A stretch of 64,000 nt of DNA from Pacificibacter maritimus (GCF_003814915.1 NZ_RKQK01000002.1:311184-375183), one strand, 5' to 3'. Positions 54,399 through 64,000 are shown, numbered from the stretch's first letter. The notes: generated by a model from the sequence alone, not told the origin. Translations and numbers: made by a program.

Positions 54399-57362
54399 AT
54401 GTCAGACCAAAGCGACAACGACATTTTCCACGCGTCTTCCTTTATGCAAGGCCACAATGCGGAATACCTCGAACAGATGTATGCCCGCTATGCCACTGAC
54501 CCGTCTTCAGTTGATGCGTCATGGAATGAGTTTTTCAAAAGCTTGGGCGACACAGCCGCTGATGCGCAAGCCGAAGCCGCGGGCCCATCTTGGGGGCGCA
54601 ATGATTGGCCGCCTGTACCAAATGACGATTTGACCGCAGCGCTGGATGGCCAATGGGCCGCAGAACCAGAAGCCGCTGGCAAGAAAATCAAAGCCAAAGC
54701 CGACGAAAAAGGCGTTCAGGTTTCTGACGACCAAATCAAACGCGCCGTGCTGGATTCAATCCGCGCCTTGATGATCATTCGCGCCTACCGTATTCGCGGT
54801 CACTTGGTTGCTGATCTTGATCCGTTGAAAATGAAAGCGGACACACCGCATCCCGAGCTTGATCCAAAATCATACGGTTTCACCGAAGCTGACATGGATC
54901 GCCCGATTTTCATCGACAACGTGCTCGGCTTGCAAATGGCCTCTATGCGTCAGATTTTGGACATCGTGAAGCGCACCTATTGTGGCACTTTCGCGATGCA
55001 ATACATGCATATTTCCGACCCCGAACAAGCGGGTTGGTTGAAAGAGCGGATCGAAGGCTACGGCAAAGAAATCCAGTTTACGAAAAACGGCCGCAAGGCC
55101 ATTTTGAACAAGCTGGTTGAAGCTGAAGGTTTTGAGAAATTCCTGCATGTGAAATACATGGGCACCAAGCGGTTCGGCCTTGATGGCGGCGAAAGCTTGA
55201 TCCCTGCGATGGAACAAATCATCAAACGCGGCGGCAACTTGGGCGTCAAAGAAATCATCATCGGCATGCCGCACCGCGGTCGTTTGTCTGTGCTGTCCAA
55301 CGTGATGAGCAAACCCTACCGCGCGATTTTCCACGAATTCCAAGGTGGGTCATTCAAACCCGAAGACGTGGATGGATCAGGCGATGTGAAATACCACTTG
55401 GGCGCCTCATCTGACCGCGAATTTGATGGCAACACAGTGCACTTGTCACTGACAGCAAACCCATCGCATCTTGAAGCCGTAAATCCTGTTGTGCTTGGTA
55501 AAGTACGTGCGAAAACTGACCAGAACAACGACCCTGAGCGTACATCGGTGATTCCAGTGTTGCTGCACGGCGATGCCGCATTCGCGGGCCAAGGTGTTGT
55601 CGCAGAGTGTTTCGGCTTGTCCGGCCTGCGCGGTCACAAAACAGGCGGCACAATCCATATCGTTGTGAACAACCAAATTGGCTTTACCACTGCGCCGCAT
55701 TTCTCACGCTCTAGCCCCTACCCAACAGACAACGCCCTTGTTGTTGAGGCGCCGATTTTCCACGTGAACGGTGACGATCCTGAAGCCGTTGTACACGCGG
55801 CAAAGGTTGCGACTGAGTTCCGTCAGAAATTCCACAAAGACGTTGTGATCGACATCTTCTGTTACCGCCGTTTTGGTCACAACGAAGGCGACGAGCCGAT
55901 GTTCACCAACCCTGCGATGTACACAACGATCAAAAAGCACAAGACAACCTTGCAGCTTTACACAGATCGTTTGGTCAAAGACGGCCTGATCCCAGAGGGC
56001 GAAATCGAAGATATGAAAGCCGCCTTCCAAGCGCATCTGAATGATGAGTTCGAAGCGGGCAAAAACTTTAAACCGAACCGAGCTGATTGGTTGGATGGGC
56101 GCTGGTCGCATATCAACAAAGAAGGCGAAGAATACCAACGTGGTCAAACTTCGATTTCTGCCGAAACAATGGCCGAAGTTGGCAAATCTTTGTCGCATAA
56201 GCCTGATGAGCTCACCATCCACAAAACAGTTGGCCGTCAGCTTGAAGCCAAATCCAAGATGTTTGAAACGGGTGAAGGCTTTGATTGGGCAACAGGCGAA
56301 GCCTTGGCATTTGGATCGCTTTTGACCGAAGGCTACCCAGTCCGCTTGGCAGGACAAGATTCCACGCGCGGAACCTTCTCACATCGTCACTCTGCGTTGA
56401 TCGATCAGAAATCCGAAGACCGCTACTACCCACTCAACAACATCCGCGAAGGCCAAGCACAGTACGAAGTCATCGACTCTATGCTGTCTGAATATGCGGT
56501 GCTTGGATTTGAATACGGCTACTCATTGGCCGAACCAAATTCTTTGGTGATGTGGGAAGCACAGTTCGGCGATTTCGCCAACGGCGCGCAGATCATGTTC
56601 GACCAATTCATCTCATCGGGTGAAAGCAAATGGTTGCGCATGTCGGGTCTCGTGATGTTGTTGCCACACGGCTATGAGGGCCAAGGCCCAGAACACTCCT
56701 CAGCCCGCCTTGAGCGCTTCTTGCAAATGTGTGGTCAGGACAACTGGATCGTAGCGAACTGTACGACACCGGCGAACTATTTCCACATCTTGCGCCGTCA
56801 AATCCACCGCTCTTTCCGCAAGCCTCTCGTTTTGATGACACCAAAATCGCTTTTGCGTCACAAGCTTGCAACATCGGTTGCCGCTGATTTCACCGAAGGA
56901 TCATCATTCCACCGCGCTCTTTGGGATGATGCCGATGCACAGCATCGCACTGGCAAATCCGACATTACGCTGAAAGATGACGATAAAATAAAACGTGTCG
57001 TGATCTGTTCGGGCAAGGTCTACTACGACCTTCTAGAAGCGCGTGATGAAGCGGGCAAAGACGACACTTATATCTTGCGCCTTGAGCAATTCTACCCTTT
57101 CCCCGCCCTTGCAATGGTCAAGGAATTGGAACGCTTCAAGGGGGCCGAAATTGTTTGGTGCCAAGAAGAACCCAAAAACCAAGGCGGTTGGACATTTGTC
57201 GAGCCAAACATCGAATGGGTTCTCACCCGTATCGGTGCAACACATACGCGCCCAGTCTACGCTGGCCGCACCGCATCTGCGTCACCTGCAACTGGTCTCG
57301 CATCCCAACACAAAGCACAACAACTGGCGCTCATTAATGACGCGCTAAACATCGAAGGGTAA
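54399..57362 (+). CDS. sucA: 2-oxoglutarate dehydrogenase E1 component
   Basis: Thiamine-diphosphate decarboxylase of the oxoglutarate dehydrogenase complex. The 987 residues start with the E2-binding peptide region ([20 protein letters not shown]), then [37 protein letters not shown] (His of the active site), [16 protein letters not shown] with NNQIGFTT (TPP-Mg), and [20 protein letters not shown]. The C-terminal domain reads [18 protein letters not shown] is nine bases before the ATG. Confidence 0.98.
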   Translation: MSDQSDNDIFHASSFMQGHNAEYLEQMYARYATDPSSVDASWNEFFKSLGDTAADAQAEAAGPSWGRNDWPPVPNDDLTAALDGQWAAEPEAAGKKIKAKADEKGVQVSDDQIKRAVLDSIRALMIIRAYRIRGHLVADLDPLKMKADTPHPELDPKSYGFTEADMDRPIFIDNVLGLQMASMRQILDIVKRTYCGTFAMQYMHISDPEQAGWLKERIEGYGKEIQFTKNGRKAILNKLVEAEGFEKFLHVKYMGTKRFGLDGGESLIPAMEQIIKRGGNLGVKEIIIGMPHRGRLSVLSNVMSKPYRAIFHEFQGGSFKPEDVDGSGDVKYHLGASSDREFDGNTVHLSLTANPSHLEAVNPVVLGKVRAKTDQNNDPERTSVIPVLLHGDAAFAGQGVVAECFGLSGLRGHKTGGTIHIVVNNQIGFTTAPHFSRSSPYPTDNALVVEAPIFHVNGDDPEAVVHAAKVATEFRQKFHKDVVIDIFCYRRFGHNEGDEPMFTNPAMYTTIKKHKTTLQLYTDRLVKDGLIPEGEIEDMKAAFQAHLNDEFEAGKNFKPNRADWLDGRWSHINKEGEEYQRGQTSISAETMAEVGKSLSHKPDELTIHKTVGRQLEAKSKMFETGEGFDWATGEALAFGSLLTEGYPVRLAGQDSTRGTFSHRHSALIDQKSEDRYYPLNNIREGQAQYEVIDSMLSEYAVLGFEYGYSLAEPNSLVMWEAQFGDFANGAQIMFDQFISSGESKWLRMSGLVMLLPHGYEGQGPEHSSARLERFLQMCGQDNWIVANCTTPANYFHILRRQIHRSFRKPLVLMTPKSLLRHKLATSVAADFTEGSSFHRALWDDADAQHRTGKSDITLKDDDKIKRVVICSGKVYYDLLEARDEAGKDDTYILRLEQFYPFPALAMVKELERFKGAEIVWCQEEPKNQGGWTFVEPNIEWVLTRIGATHTRPVYAGRTASASPATGLASQHKAQQLALINDALNIEG

Positions 57363-57366
57363 TCCC

Positions 57367-58857
57367 ATGTCTGTTGAAGTCCGCGTCCCGACCCTCGGCG
57401 AAAGCGTCACCGAAGCCACTGTCGCTACTTGGTTCAAAAAGCCAGGTGATACCGTTGCTGTTGATGAAATGCTTTGCGAATTGGAAACTGATAAAGTGAC
57501 CGTCGAAGTTCCATCCCCTGCGGCTGGCACATTCGGCGAAATCATCGCAGCTGAAGGCGAAACAGTTGGTGTTGACGCCCTCTTGGCGACTTTGAACGCA
57601 GGTGACAGCGCAGGCGCCGCTCCTGCCGCAGCGCCTGCTGCAGAAAAATCAGCCCCTGCTTCAGATGCAGCTGGCTCAAGCGTTGATGTTATGGTGCCAA
57701 CACTCGGCGAATCCGTAACGGAAGCGACTGTTGCAACTTGGTTCAAAGCTGTTGGTGATACAGTCGCGCAAGACGAAATGCTGTGTGAACTTGAGACTGA
57801 TAAAGTTTCAGTTGAAGTGCCTGCACCCGCCGCTGGCACATTGACTGAAATCATAGCAGCAGAAGGCGCGACAGTTGATGCGACTGCCAAACTTGGTGTT
57901 ATTTCATCAGGTAAAGGCGCAGCCGCTTCGGCGCCAGCTGCAACATCAACCCCTGCTGCGACATCAGGCAAAGACGTTGAAAACGCGCCATCAGCCAACA
58001 AACTTATGGCCGAAAACGGTGTTGACGCAGGATCGATCACAGGCACTGGCAAAGATGGTCGCATCATGAAAGACGATGTGCTCAAAGCCATGTCAGCGCC
58101 AAAAGCAGCCCCTGCACCAGCAGCCGCACCACGTGCAGCTTCGGCACCTGCAGATGCAGCCCGCGAAGAGCGCGTGAAAATGACAAAACTGCGCCAAACA
58201 ATCGCGCGCCGTTTGAAAGAATCGCAAAACACCGCTGCGATGCTGACCACCTACAACGAAGTCGACATGACCGAAGTCATGTCTCTGCGCAATGAATACA
58301 AAGACCTGTTCTTGAAAAAGCACGGCGTCAAATTGGGCTTCATGTCCTTCTTTACCAAAGCCTGTATCCACGCTTTGAACGAAGTGCCTGAAGTGAATGC
58401 CGAGATCGACGGCACTGACATCGTGTACAAAAACTATGTCAACATGGGCATTGCTGCAGGCACGCCAACAGGTCTTGTTGTGCCTGTGATCCGTGACGCC
58501 GATGGCATGTCTTTTGCAGACATCGAAAAAGCGATTGCTGAAAAAGGCGCGCGTGCCCGTGACGGCAAGTTGTCCATGGCTGAAATGCAAGGCGGCACAT
58601 TCACCATCTCTAACGGTGGTGTTTATGGTTCCTTGATGTCATCCCCGATCTTGAACCCTCCACAGTCTGGCATCTTGGGCATGCACAAAATCCAAGACCG
58701 TCCTATGGCGATCAATGGCCAAGTTGTGATCCGTCCGATGATGTACCTTGCACTAAGCTACGATCACCGCATCGTTGACGGCAAAGGTGCCGTGACCTTC
58801 CTTGTGCGCGTCAAAGAAGCGCTGGAAGATCCACGTCGTTTGTTGATGGATCTGTAA
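57367..58857 (+). CDS. sucB: 2-oxoglutarate dehydrogenase E2 (dihydrolipoyl succinyltransferase), two lipoyl domains
   Basis: 496-residue core of the complex. Two lipoyl domains are visible: residues about 3-78 with lipoyl-Lys in [11 protein letters not shown], and about 109-184 with [11 protein letters not shown]; they share the block [16 protein letters not shown]. Ala/Pro-rich linkers follow each. Then the E3-binding domain ([31 protein letters not shown]) and the acyltransferase domain ending in [10 protein letters not shown]. coli SucB has one lipoyl domain. It starts four bases after odhA. Confidence 0.97.
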   Translation: MSVEVRVPTLGESVTEATVATWFKKPGDTVAVDEMLCELETDKVTVEVPSPAAGTFGEIIAAEGETVGVDALLATLNAGDSAGAAPAAAPAAEKSAPASDAAGSSVDVMVPTLGESVTEATVATWFKAVGDTVAQDEMLCELETDKVSVEVPAPAAGTLTEIIAAEGATVDATAKLGVISSGKGAAASAPAATSTPAATSGKDVENAPSANKLMAENGVDAGSITGTGKDGRIMKDDVLKAMSAPKAAPAPAAAPRAASAPADAAREERVKMTKLRQTIARRLKESQNTAAMLTTYNEVDMTEVMSLRNEYKDLFLKKHGVKLGFMSFFTKACIHALNEVPEVNAEIDGTDIVYKNYVNMGIAAGTPTGLVVPVIRDADGMSFADIEKAIAEKGARARDGKLSMAEMQGGTFTISNGGVYGSLMSSPILNPPQSGILGMHKIQDRPMAINGQVVIRPMMYLALSYDHRIVDGKGAVTFLVRVKEALEDPRRLLMDL

Positions 58858-58866
58858 ATCAAATCT

Positions 58867-58892
58867 GGGCGGGCTTCGGTCCGCCCTAATTT
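58867..58892 (+). terminator. cUUCGg tetraloop hairpin between sucB and lpd
   Basis: GGGCGGGC (58867-58874), TTCG, GTCCGCCC (58879-58886), one wobble pair, then TAATTT. The C(UUCG)G loop is extra stable; the position, nine bases after the sucB stop, fits a terminator or processing site with lpd continuing 71 bases on. Confidence 0.75.
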
Positions 58893-58957
58893 ACTAAAAC
58901 GCTTTTCTAACTTTGTGGGTCGAGACATGCGCTCCCCATCATCTAGGAGAAACCACA

Positions 58958-60352
58958 ATGGCTTCCTACGACGTAATCATCATCGGTGCTGGCCCTGGCG
59001 GCTATGTTTCTGCAATTCGCTGTGCGCAGCTCGGCCTGAAAACGGCTGTCGTTGAAGGCCGCGACACCTTGGGCGGTACATGCCTTAACGTCGGCTGTAT
59101 CCCGTCCAAAGCTTTGCTCAACGCAACACACCACTTGCACGAAGCAGAGCACAACTTTGCCAAGATGGGCCTCAAAGGCAAATCGCCTTCCGTCGACTGG
59201 AATCAGATGAAAGCCTACAAAGATGACGTTGTTGGCCAAAACACTGGCGGCATCGAATTCTTGTTTAAAAAGAACAAAATCGACTGGATCAAAGGTTGGG
59301 CATCTGTCCCTGCGGCTGGCAAAGTGAAAGTTGGCGACGAGGTACACGAGGCGAAAAATATCGTTATCGCATCGGGTTCTGTCCCATCAAGCTTGCCTGG
59401 CATCGAAGTCGACAATGACGCAGGCGTCGTGGTCGACAGTACAGGCGCGCTTGAATTGCCTAAAGTCCCCAAGAAAATGACCGTCATCGGCGCAGGCGTC
59501 ATCGGGCTTGAGCTGGGGTCTGTTTACGCACGCTTGGGCACCGAAGTCACCGTTGTAGAATACATGGACGCGATTACACCTGGCATGGATGCAGACGTGC
59601 AGCGCACCTTCAAAAAGCTGCTTGAAAAGCAGGGGCTAACATTCATCATGGGTGCCGCGGTTCAGGGCGTTGAAGCGAATAAAACCAAAGCCAAAGTGTC
59701 TTACAAACTCAAAAAAGACGACTCTGATCACGTGCTTGATGCAGATGTCGTTCTTGTTGCAACTGGCCGCAAAGCCTTCACAGACGGTCTTGGCCTCGCT
59801 GAGATCGGCGTTGAGTTCACAGAGCGCGGTCAGGTCAAAACCAACGCGCATTGGGCCACAAACGTATCAGGCATTTACGCCATCGGTGACGCCATCGAGG
59901 GACCAATGTTGGCGCACAAAGCCGAAGACGAAGGCATGGCCGTCGCAGAAGTCATCGCAGGCAAACATGGCCACGTGAACTATGATGTCATTCCCGGTGT
60001 CGTTTACACATCGCCCGAAGTTGCCACAGTCGGCAAAACTGAAGCCGCTTTGAAAGCCGAAGGTCGCAAGATCAAAGTTGGCAAGTTTTCCTTCATGGGC
60101 AACGCACGCGCCAAAGCCGTGTTCCAAGGCGACGGTTTCGTGAAACTCATCGCGGACGCAGAAACCGACCGTCTGCTCGGTGCTGCGATCATCGGGCCGT
60201 CAGCTGGCGATATGATCCACGAGATTTGTGTGGCAATGGAATACGGCGGATCGGCGCAAGACGTTGCTATGACCTGCCACGCGCACCCGACTTATTCCGA
60301 AGCTGTGCGCGAAGCCGCACTGGCCTTGGGCGATGGTCCAATCCACGCCTAA
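58958..60352 (+). CDS. lpdA: Dihydrolipoyl dehydrogenase
   Basis: Flavoprotein E3 that reoxidises lipoyl groups with NAD. The 464 residues start [19 protein letters not shown], with the redox disulfide in [19 protein letters not shown] loop [22 protein letters not shown] segment [20 protein letters not shown] and catalytic His in [11 protein letters not shown]. The ATG at 58958 follows AGGAGAA; an in-frame GTG at 58913 would add 15 residues and is not needed. The product serves OdhA/B directly upstream. Confidence 0.97.
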   Translation: MASYDVIIIGAGPGGYVSAIRCAQLGLKTAVVEGRDTLGGTCLNVGCIPSKALLNATHHLHEAEHNFAKMGLKGKSPSVDWNQMKAYKDDVVGQNTGGIEFLFKKNKIDWIKGWASVPAAGKVKVGDEVHEAKNIVIASGSVPSSLPGIEVDNDAGVVVDSTGALELPKVPKKMTVIGAGVIGLELGSVYARLGTEVTVVEYMDAITPGMDADVQRTFKKLLEKQGLTFIMGAAVQGVEANKTKAKVSYKLKKDDSDHVLDADVVLVATGRKAFTDGLGLAEIGVEFTERGQVKTNAHWATNVSGIYAIGDAIEGPMLAHKAEDEGMAVAEVIAGKHGHVNYDVIPGVVYTSPEVATVGKTEAALKAEGRKIKVGKFSFMGNARAKAVFQGDGFVKLIADAETDRLLGAAIIGPSAGDMIHEICVAMEYGGSAQDVAMTCHAHPTYSEAVREAALALGDGPIHA

Positions 60353-60374
60353 AATTTAGGTTCAACACATCACA

Positions 60375-60400
60375 AAGGGCGGCCCATAGAGGCCGCCCTT
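60375..60400. terminator. Terminator between lpd and the thioesterase gene
   Basis: AAGGGCGGCC (60375-60384) and GGCCGCCCTT (60391-60400) form a perfect 10-bp stem with loop CATAGA. It lies between convergent genes and can serve both. Confidence 0.82.
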
Positions 60401-60423
60401 CATGCTTTTAAACTATCGTCCGC

Positions 60424-60906
60424 TTAAGTCCCACTGATAGCAGCCATCTTGGCCGCATGTTCTTTGCGCAGCTCTTTGCGCAATTCTGCCGCACGCCAAC
60501 GGCGACGATCCAGTTCAGTCATTGGTTGGAACTGCGGTGCTGCAACGGGTTTGCCATCGTCATCAACTGCGATCATCGTGAAGTAACAGCTATTGGTGTG
60601 ACGCAGCTTACGGGTGCGAATGTTTTCCGCTTCCACACGAATTCCGATTTCCATAGAGCTGCGGCCTACATGATTAACAGAGGATCGAAAATGCACCAAT
60701 TCGCCCACATGAATAGGCTCTTTGAACATCACCTGATCCACTGAAAGCGTCACAGCGTATTTAGCGGAAAAACGCGACGCGCATGAGAAAGCGACAAGAT
60801 CCAGAATTTTCAACAACGCGCCCCCATGCACCTTGCCAGAAAAATTCGCCATCTCAGGCGTCATAAGTTCTGTCATTTCTAAGAAGCGTGAATTTTCCAT
60901 AGTCAT
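60424..60906 (-). CDS. Acyl-CoA thioesterase, hotdog fold
   Basis: 160 residues. MANFSGKVHGGALLKILDLVAF-like start (the hotdog helix, with Asn/Asp and Gly-Gly), SVDQVMFKEPIHVGELVHF and GRSSMEIGIRVEAEN are typical of the YciA/BFIT-like group. The catalytic Asp fits DLVAFSCASRF. The tail is rich in Arg/Lys/Glu. Preference among acyl-CoAs is not readable. It starts 28 bases after the gntR stop on the same strand, so the regulator and thioesterase form an operon. Confidence 0.87.
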   Translation of the reverse strand: MTMENSRFLEMTELMTPEMANFSGKVHGGALLKILDLVAFSCASRFSAKYAVTLSVDQVMFKEPIHVGELVHFRSSVNHVGRSSMEIGIRVEAENIRTRKLRHTNSCYFTMIAVDDDGKPVAAPQFQPMTELDRRRWRAAELRKELRKEHAAKMAAISGT

Positions 60907-60934
60907 CTCATATCATAAGGTCAGTGAGGGTGGA

Positions 60935-61567
60935 TCAAACGACCAAAAGTCGCAAGCCTTGCGTCACATCAGATCGCAATGCCAAACGCAAGCTTGGCTC
61001 ATCGCCAGCACGCAGCGCAGCAACAATCAAACGATGGTTGTGCGGCACTTCTGTGCGGTTCAGTCGCGCATAGAGCGACCGCATCGTAGGCCCAAGTTGC
61101 AGCCAAACGGTTTCCGTCAAAGCCAGCATTGCAGGCGCTTGCGCGCGCAAATAAAGCGTGCGGTGAAATTCCAAATTGGTGCGGATATAGCCAACATCGT
61201 CATGCTTGGCCGCGCATTCCGCGATCGTCGCATTGATTGCTTGCAATCGGTCGATCAGGGCAAGATGCGCGCGCGGCAATGCCCGCGACCCCAGTTCAGG
61301 TTCGATCAAAGCACGTATCGAGGCCAGTTCTTCAATACGTTCGCTGGATAGCTCAGGCGTACTCACCCGCCCCGAAGATGACAGCGTCAAACCGCCATCG
61401 GCAACGAGTCGGCGTACGGCTTCACGCGCGGGTGTCATGGAAACATCAAATGCCTTGCCAATCCCGCGGATGGTCATGGACTGTCCGGGGCGAAATTCCC
61501 CATGCATGATTTGACCGCGCAACGTCCTATAAACACGTTCATGCGCCGCGGTTGCTGTGTCATGCAT
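60935..61567 (-). CDS. GntR-family (FadR/FCD) transcription regulator
   Basis: 210 residues. The winged helix-turn-helix covers AHERVYRTLRGQIMHGEFRP, GKAFDVSMTPAREAVRRL and the wing SSSGRVSTP. The C-terminal FCD domain is all-helical (ELASIRALIEPELGSRAL, NLEFHRTLYLRAQAPAML), with His/Asp positions that could bind metal or a carboxylate. The ATG at 61567 lacks a ribosome site; 61603 and 61669 are alternatives, but a TTGACC box and the operator lie upstream of 61603 and argue against the longest. Operator arrangement suggests autorepression. Confidence 0.88.
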   Translation of the reverse strand: MHDTATAAHERVYRTLRGQIMHGEFRPGQSMTIRGIGKAFDVSMTPAREAVRRLVADGGLTLSSSGRVSTPELSSERIEELASIRALIEPELGSRALPRAHLALIDRLQAINATIAECAAKHDDVGYIRTNLEFHRTLYLRAQAPAMLALTETVWLQLGPTMRSLYARLNRTEVPHNHRLIVAALRAGDEPSLRLALRSDVTQGLRLLVV

Positions 61568-61611
61568 TTTCGGCGGTTGGCTGATGGGCAGTTGTGGTAT
61601 CATTTTATTAA

Positions 61612-61638
61612 TGTGATCACAAAGCTGAAGAAGGTCAA
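61612..61638 (-). promoter_or_regulatory. gntR promoter with overlapping GTGATCAC operator
   Basis: On the minus strand TTGACC (61638-61633) is a good -35 box, and the perfect palindrome TGTGATCACA (61612-61621) lies in the spacer and -10 zone (CACATT/CATTAA). It again extends to GTGATCACAAA on the plus strand. An operator in that place blocks RNA polymerase, typical of autorepression. The -10 box itself is weak. Confidence 0.6.
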
Positions 61639-61681
61639 TCGCAGATGTCCCCAAGCCAACGCAAATCAAGCACTTATGGCC

Positions 61682-62380
61682 TCAAGTGACCTTATCGAAC
61701 CGCCACGCATGTAAGGCTTGGCCTTCAATCCGCAACCAGTCTCTGTGCAGTTTAAAATCGGGGCAGACAGCACGGACATGCGCCCAAAACCGATCAGAGT
61801 GATTCATTTCCAATCTGTGGGCTACCTCATGCGCTGCGACGTAATCCAAAACGGGGTCAGGTGCCATCACCAAGCGCCATGAGTACATAAGATTGCCATC
61901 ACTCGTGCAGGACCCCCAGCGCGAACGCGTATCACGGATGGTCAAGCGCCCATAATCTGTATCCAAGAGTTTGGCGTATTTATCGGAGGCCGCACGAAAC
62001 CGTGTCTTGGCCTGCAATTTTAGAAAGGCTTCAACCCGAGGCCCCACCATTTCGGCGTGATCGGGAACCACCAAGGTTTCATCTTGCACGCGCGCGGCGC
62101 GCACAGCGCCAGAAACGATCAACAGGTCTTGCCCCCGATAGGGCACCCGCACCCCAAGTTTCGCGAAACGCACATCAGGCAACCCGCCAAGGTTGTCGCG
62201 AATCCATGGCTCTTTGTCGCGCAAGAAAGCCAAAGCGGATTTTTCATTGGTGCGCAGCGGCATCGACAGAGTGACCCGCCCATCTAAGCGTGACACACGC
62301 AATGATAGTCTGCGTGTGCGCGCAGATCGGCGCAAGATCACCCCGATGGTGGGGTCGCCTTCTAAAATGACTTGATCCAT
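61682..62380 (-). CDS. YgjP/DUF45-type zinc metallopeptidase domain protein
   Basis: 232 residues of the M48-related YgjP family. The zinc motif is AAHEVAHRLEMNHSDRFW (H-E-x-x-H followed by a second His), preceded by SRWGSCTSDGNLMYSWRLVM, the constant substrate-side block of the family. The N-terminal half has VILRRSARTRRLSLRVSRLD. Targets are unknown. It diverges from the TIGR02300 gene, with about 190 bases between. Confidence 0.9.
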   Translation of the reverse strand: MDQVILEGDPTIGVILRRSARTRRLSLRVSRLDGRVTLSMPLRTNEKSALAFLRDKEPWIRDNLGGLPDVRFAKLGVRVPYRGQDLLIVSGAVRAARVQDETLVVPDHAEMVGPRVEAFLKLQAKTRFRAASDKYAKLLDTDYGRLTIRDTRSRWGSCTSDGNLMYSWRLVMAPDPVLDYVAAHEVAHRLEMNHSDRFWAHVRAVCPDFKLHRDWLRIEGQALHAWRFDKVT

Positions 62381-62572
62381 TGTCTCGCGCCCGTCCGTCA
62401 GTGTCAGCCCTATGCCGCAGGTTCATCTCCCACGACAGAACCACAGTACCGCTGCTTTACCGCAGTCGCCACAGCAAAACACCGTAAATCTGCAAAAGCC
62501 TTTGACACGCCCGCGATGATATGGCATGGCGCGTCATCTCCGAAATGGATCTACAAGACGAAAGGGATTGTC

Positions 62573-62893
62573 ATGCCCAATGAAGAATGGGGCGTTAAGC
62601 GCCTCTGCCCAACCAGCGGCAAACGGTTTTACGACCTCAACAACGACCCAATCGTTTCACCATACACTGGTGAAGTGGTGACGTTTGACGCGAATAATAA
62701 ATCGCGCGTTGCAGCAGCTGAAAAGCAATCTACAGCACCAGAAGACGATGATGTAGATGACACAGACGAGTTGTTGGTTGATGATGACGACTCAGACATC
62801 GATATCGATGATTCTTTGCTAGAAGATGATGACGACGACAATGTGTCGCTCGACGAAATCGCTGATGTCGCTGCGGACGATGACGACAACTAA
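62573..62893 (+). CDS. TIGR02300 family acidic protein (FYDLN_acid)
   Basis: 106 residues. EEWGVKRLCPTSGKRFYDLN and NDPIVSPYTGEVVTFD form the ordered domain, with the F-Y-D-L-N motif that names the family, followed by an extreme run of Asp/Glu making up almost half the protein. The ordered part resembles a small zinc ribbon but has only one Cys. Function is unknown; it is found in alphaproteobacteria only. The ATG at 62573 follows AAAGGGA; upstream frame to 62372 is out of line with the family. Confidence 0.88.
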   Translation: MPNEEWGVKRLCPTSGKRFYDLNNDPIVSPYTGEVVTFDANNKSRVAAAEKQSTAPEDDDVDDTDELLVDDDDSDIDIDDSLLEDDDDDNVSLDEIADVAADDDDN

Positions 62894-62952
62894 TTTTCGC
62901 AACACCGTGCTATTTTGGGCTTGAACTTCGCTCGATAGCGCAATAATCAAAC

Positions 62953-62978
62953 GCGGCAGGGCGTTTTTCGCCCGCCGC
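62953..62978. terminator. Hairpin after the TIGR02300 gene
   Basis: GCGGCAGGGCG (62953-62963) pairs with CGCCCGCCGC (62969-62978), one bulged A, loop TTTTT. It is followed by a second small hairpin, TGACTGCA (62979-62986) / TGCAGTCA (62989-62996). Likely the transcript end before the tRNA gene. Confidence 0.6.
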
Positions 62979-63007
62979 TGACTGCACTTGCAGTCAATCT
63001 TGGTTTT

Positions 63008-63083
<76 letters not shown>

Positions 63084-63269
63084 AACCCCTCCCCCTTTAA
63101 AATTAGTAATTTACAGAGATTATTGATCAACATCGACCACCATCTTTGACCAAGTCCTAGATGCTGGAAATGTTGGACTGATGCCCTGCCCTCGCGCTGG
63201 CCTTGTGCTGGCCTTTAGCCATCGCCTTGCTGTGACGCGCACAGGGTTTTGCACGCACGCAGGCATAAA

Positions 63270-63298
63270 AAAAGCGGCAAGACAGGCTTGCCGCTTTT
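63270..63298 (-). terminator. Rho-independent terminator of acnB
   Basis: AAAAGCGGCAAG and CTTGCCGCTTTT form a 12-bp perfect stem with loop of five bases; on the minus strand it is followed by TTTTTTT in all. It begins 21 bases after the acnB stop. Confidence 0.92.
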
Positions 63299-63318
63299 AG
63301 AGTTTCTATGTCGCCAGT

Positions 63319-64000
63319 TTAGAACTGGATGGACTTTGCATCCAACGGCTTTTGCAATGGCGGTGCAAACTTTGTAAGGTCGATGCCCTCAACAGCTTTG
63401 AGGTATTCGTCCAAAGTCGGCGTGCGACCAAGGACAGCTGAAAGCACAACAACTGGCGTTGACGCGAGCAGGGATTCACCTTTTTTCTCTGAAGAGTCTT
63501 CAACAACACGTCCTTGGAACAAGCGTGTTGATGTCGCCAAAACAGTGTCACCTTTGGCGGCTTTTTCTTGGTTACCCATGCAAAGGTTACAGCCAGGGCG
63601 CTCGAGGTAGAGGATGTTTTCATACTCTGTACGCGCCGTGTTCTTTGGTGCTGCATCATCAAACTCAAAGCCAGAGTATTTCTGCAAAACAGCCCAATCG
63701 CCGTCTTCTTTCAATTCGTCGATGATGTTGTATGTGGGGGCAGCCACAACAAGCGGCGCCTTGAATTCAACCGTTCCAGTTTCTTTTTCAAGATTTTTCA
63801 GCATCTTAGACACGATCTGCATATCGCCTTTGTGCACCATACAGGATCCGATGAAGCCAAGATCAACTTTACGTTCGCCTTTGTAGTAAGACACAGGGCG
63901 AATGGTGTCGTGGGTGTAACGCTTGGACACGTCTTCGTTGTTTACGTCTGGGTCCGCGATCATCGGTTCGATGATTTGGTCGAGATCAACAACAACTTCA
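63319..64000 (-). CDS. acnB: Aconitate hydratase B, C-terminal part (cut by window edge)
   Basis: TCA-cycle enzyme that isomerises citrate and isocitrate. Only the last 227 codons are present, reading through the right edge. EVVVDLDQIIEPMIADPDVN, then YTHDTIRPVSYY and GFIGSCMVHKGDMQ lead to the cluster-binding ERPGCNLCMGNQEKA, with two of the three Fe-S Cys visible, and NTARTEYENILYLERPG. AcnB and not AcnA, judged by this C-terminal order. It adds aconitase to the TCA genes of this region. Confidence 0.93.
   Translation of the reverse strand, partial: EVVVDLDQIIEPMIADPDVNNEDVSKRYTHDTIRPVSYYKGERKVDLGFIGSCMVHKGDMQIVSKMLKNLEKETGTVEFKAPLVVAAPTYNIIDELKEDGDWAVLQKYSGFEFDDAAPKNTARTEYENILYLERPGCNLCMGNQEKAAKGDTVLATSTRLFQGRVVEDSSEKKGESLLASTPVVVLSAVLGRTPTLDEYLKAVEGIDLTKFAPPLQKPLDAKSIQF

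Overview
The window is a piece of chromosome from an alphaproteobacterium, most likely the marine Roseobacter group of the Rhodobacteraceae. This is inferred from gene content and order: an RpoH with the RpoH(II)-type sequence, an odh E2 with two lipoyl domains, the TauE-TIGR02186 pair, TIGR02300, DUF1737, NnrU, a luxR-luxI pair and the sdhCDAB and suc-odh-lpd arrangement. Base composition is even at roughly 50% GC. I see no prophage, insertion sequence, CRISPR array, plasmid origin or rRNA. Both ends cut through genes.

Left part (1-26.7 kb), mostly housekeeping: a partial membrane-anchored protein, panC-panB (pantothenate), a lipoprotein, a pirin, an SH3-like exported protein, a capsule-type glycosyltransferase homologue and a CDF metal exporter. 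Then come, on the minus strand, coaBC-dut-(membrane-anchored MoeB/ThiF)-M3 oligopeptidase and rpoH; cobU-cobC-like genes, a GST and comM; the rsmI-yraN-gshB-hydrolase operon diverging from lpoA-like-glnD-murJ; a rhomboid homologue without its catalytic residues; and trpS.

Middle (26.7-42.5 kb): a universal stress protein; an Fe-S carrier (NfuA type) behind a perfect Irr-box-like palindrome; rimI; a complete BMP-family nucleoside ABC transporter; a TauE/SafE exporter with its TIGR02186 partner; a RecD-like helicase next to a luxR-luxI quorum-sensing pair; deoD, an aldo/keto reductase and creD.

Right part (42.5-64 kb), mainly the TCA cycle: sdhCDAB with a small lipoprotein gene inside it, a CitE-like lyase, mdh, sucCD, odhAB (sucAB), lpd and the end of acnB. 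Downstream of lpd lies an operon of a GntR/FadR-type regulator and an acyl-CoA thioesterase.

The most interesting signal is regulatory. An 8-bp palindrome, GTGATCAC, extended by AAA on one side, was found five times in my reading by eye, always between genes: a tandem pair before sdhC, a tandem pair before sucC, and one copy between a -35-like element and the start of the gntR gene. I infer that this GntR protein represses itself and controls the sdh and suc-odh operons, so that regulator and targets sit in one 20-kb TCA neighbourhood. Other leads are the Irr-box before nfuA, a CtrA-like site before comM, a small gene overlapping luxR, the sdh-embedded lipoprotein and the apparently dead rhomboid.
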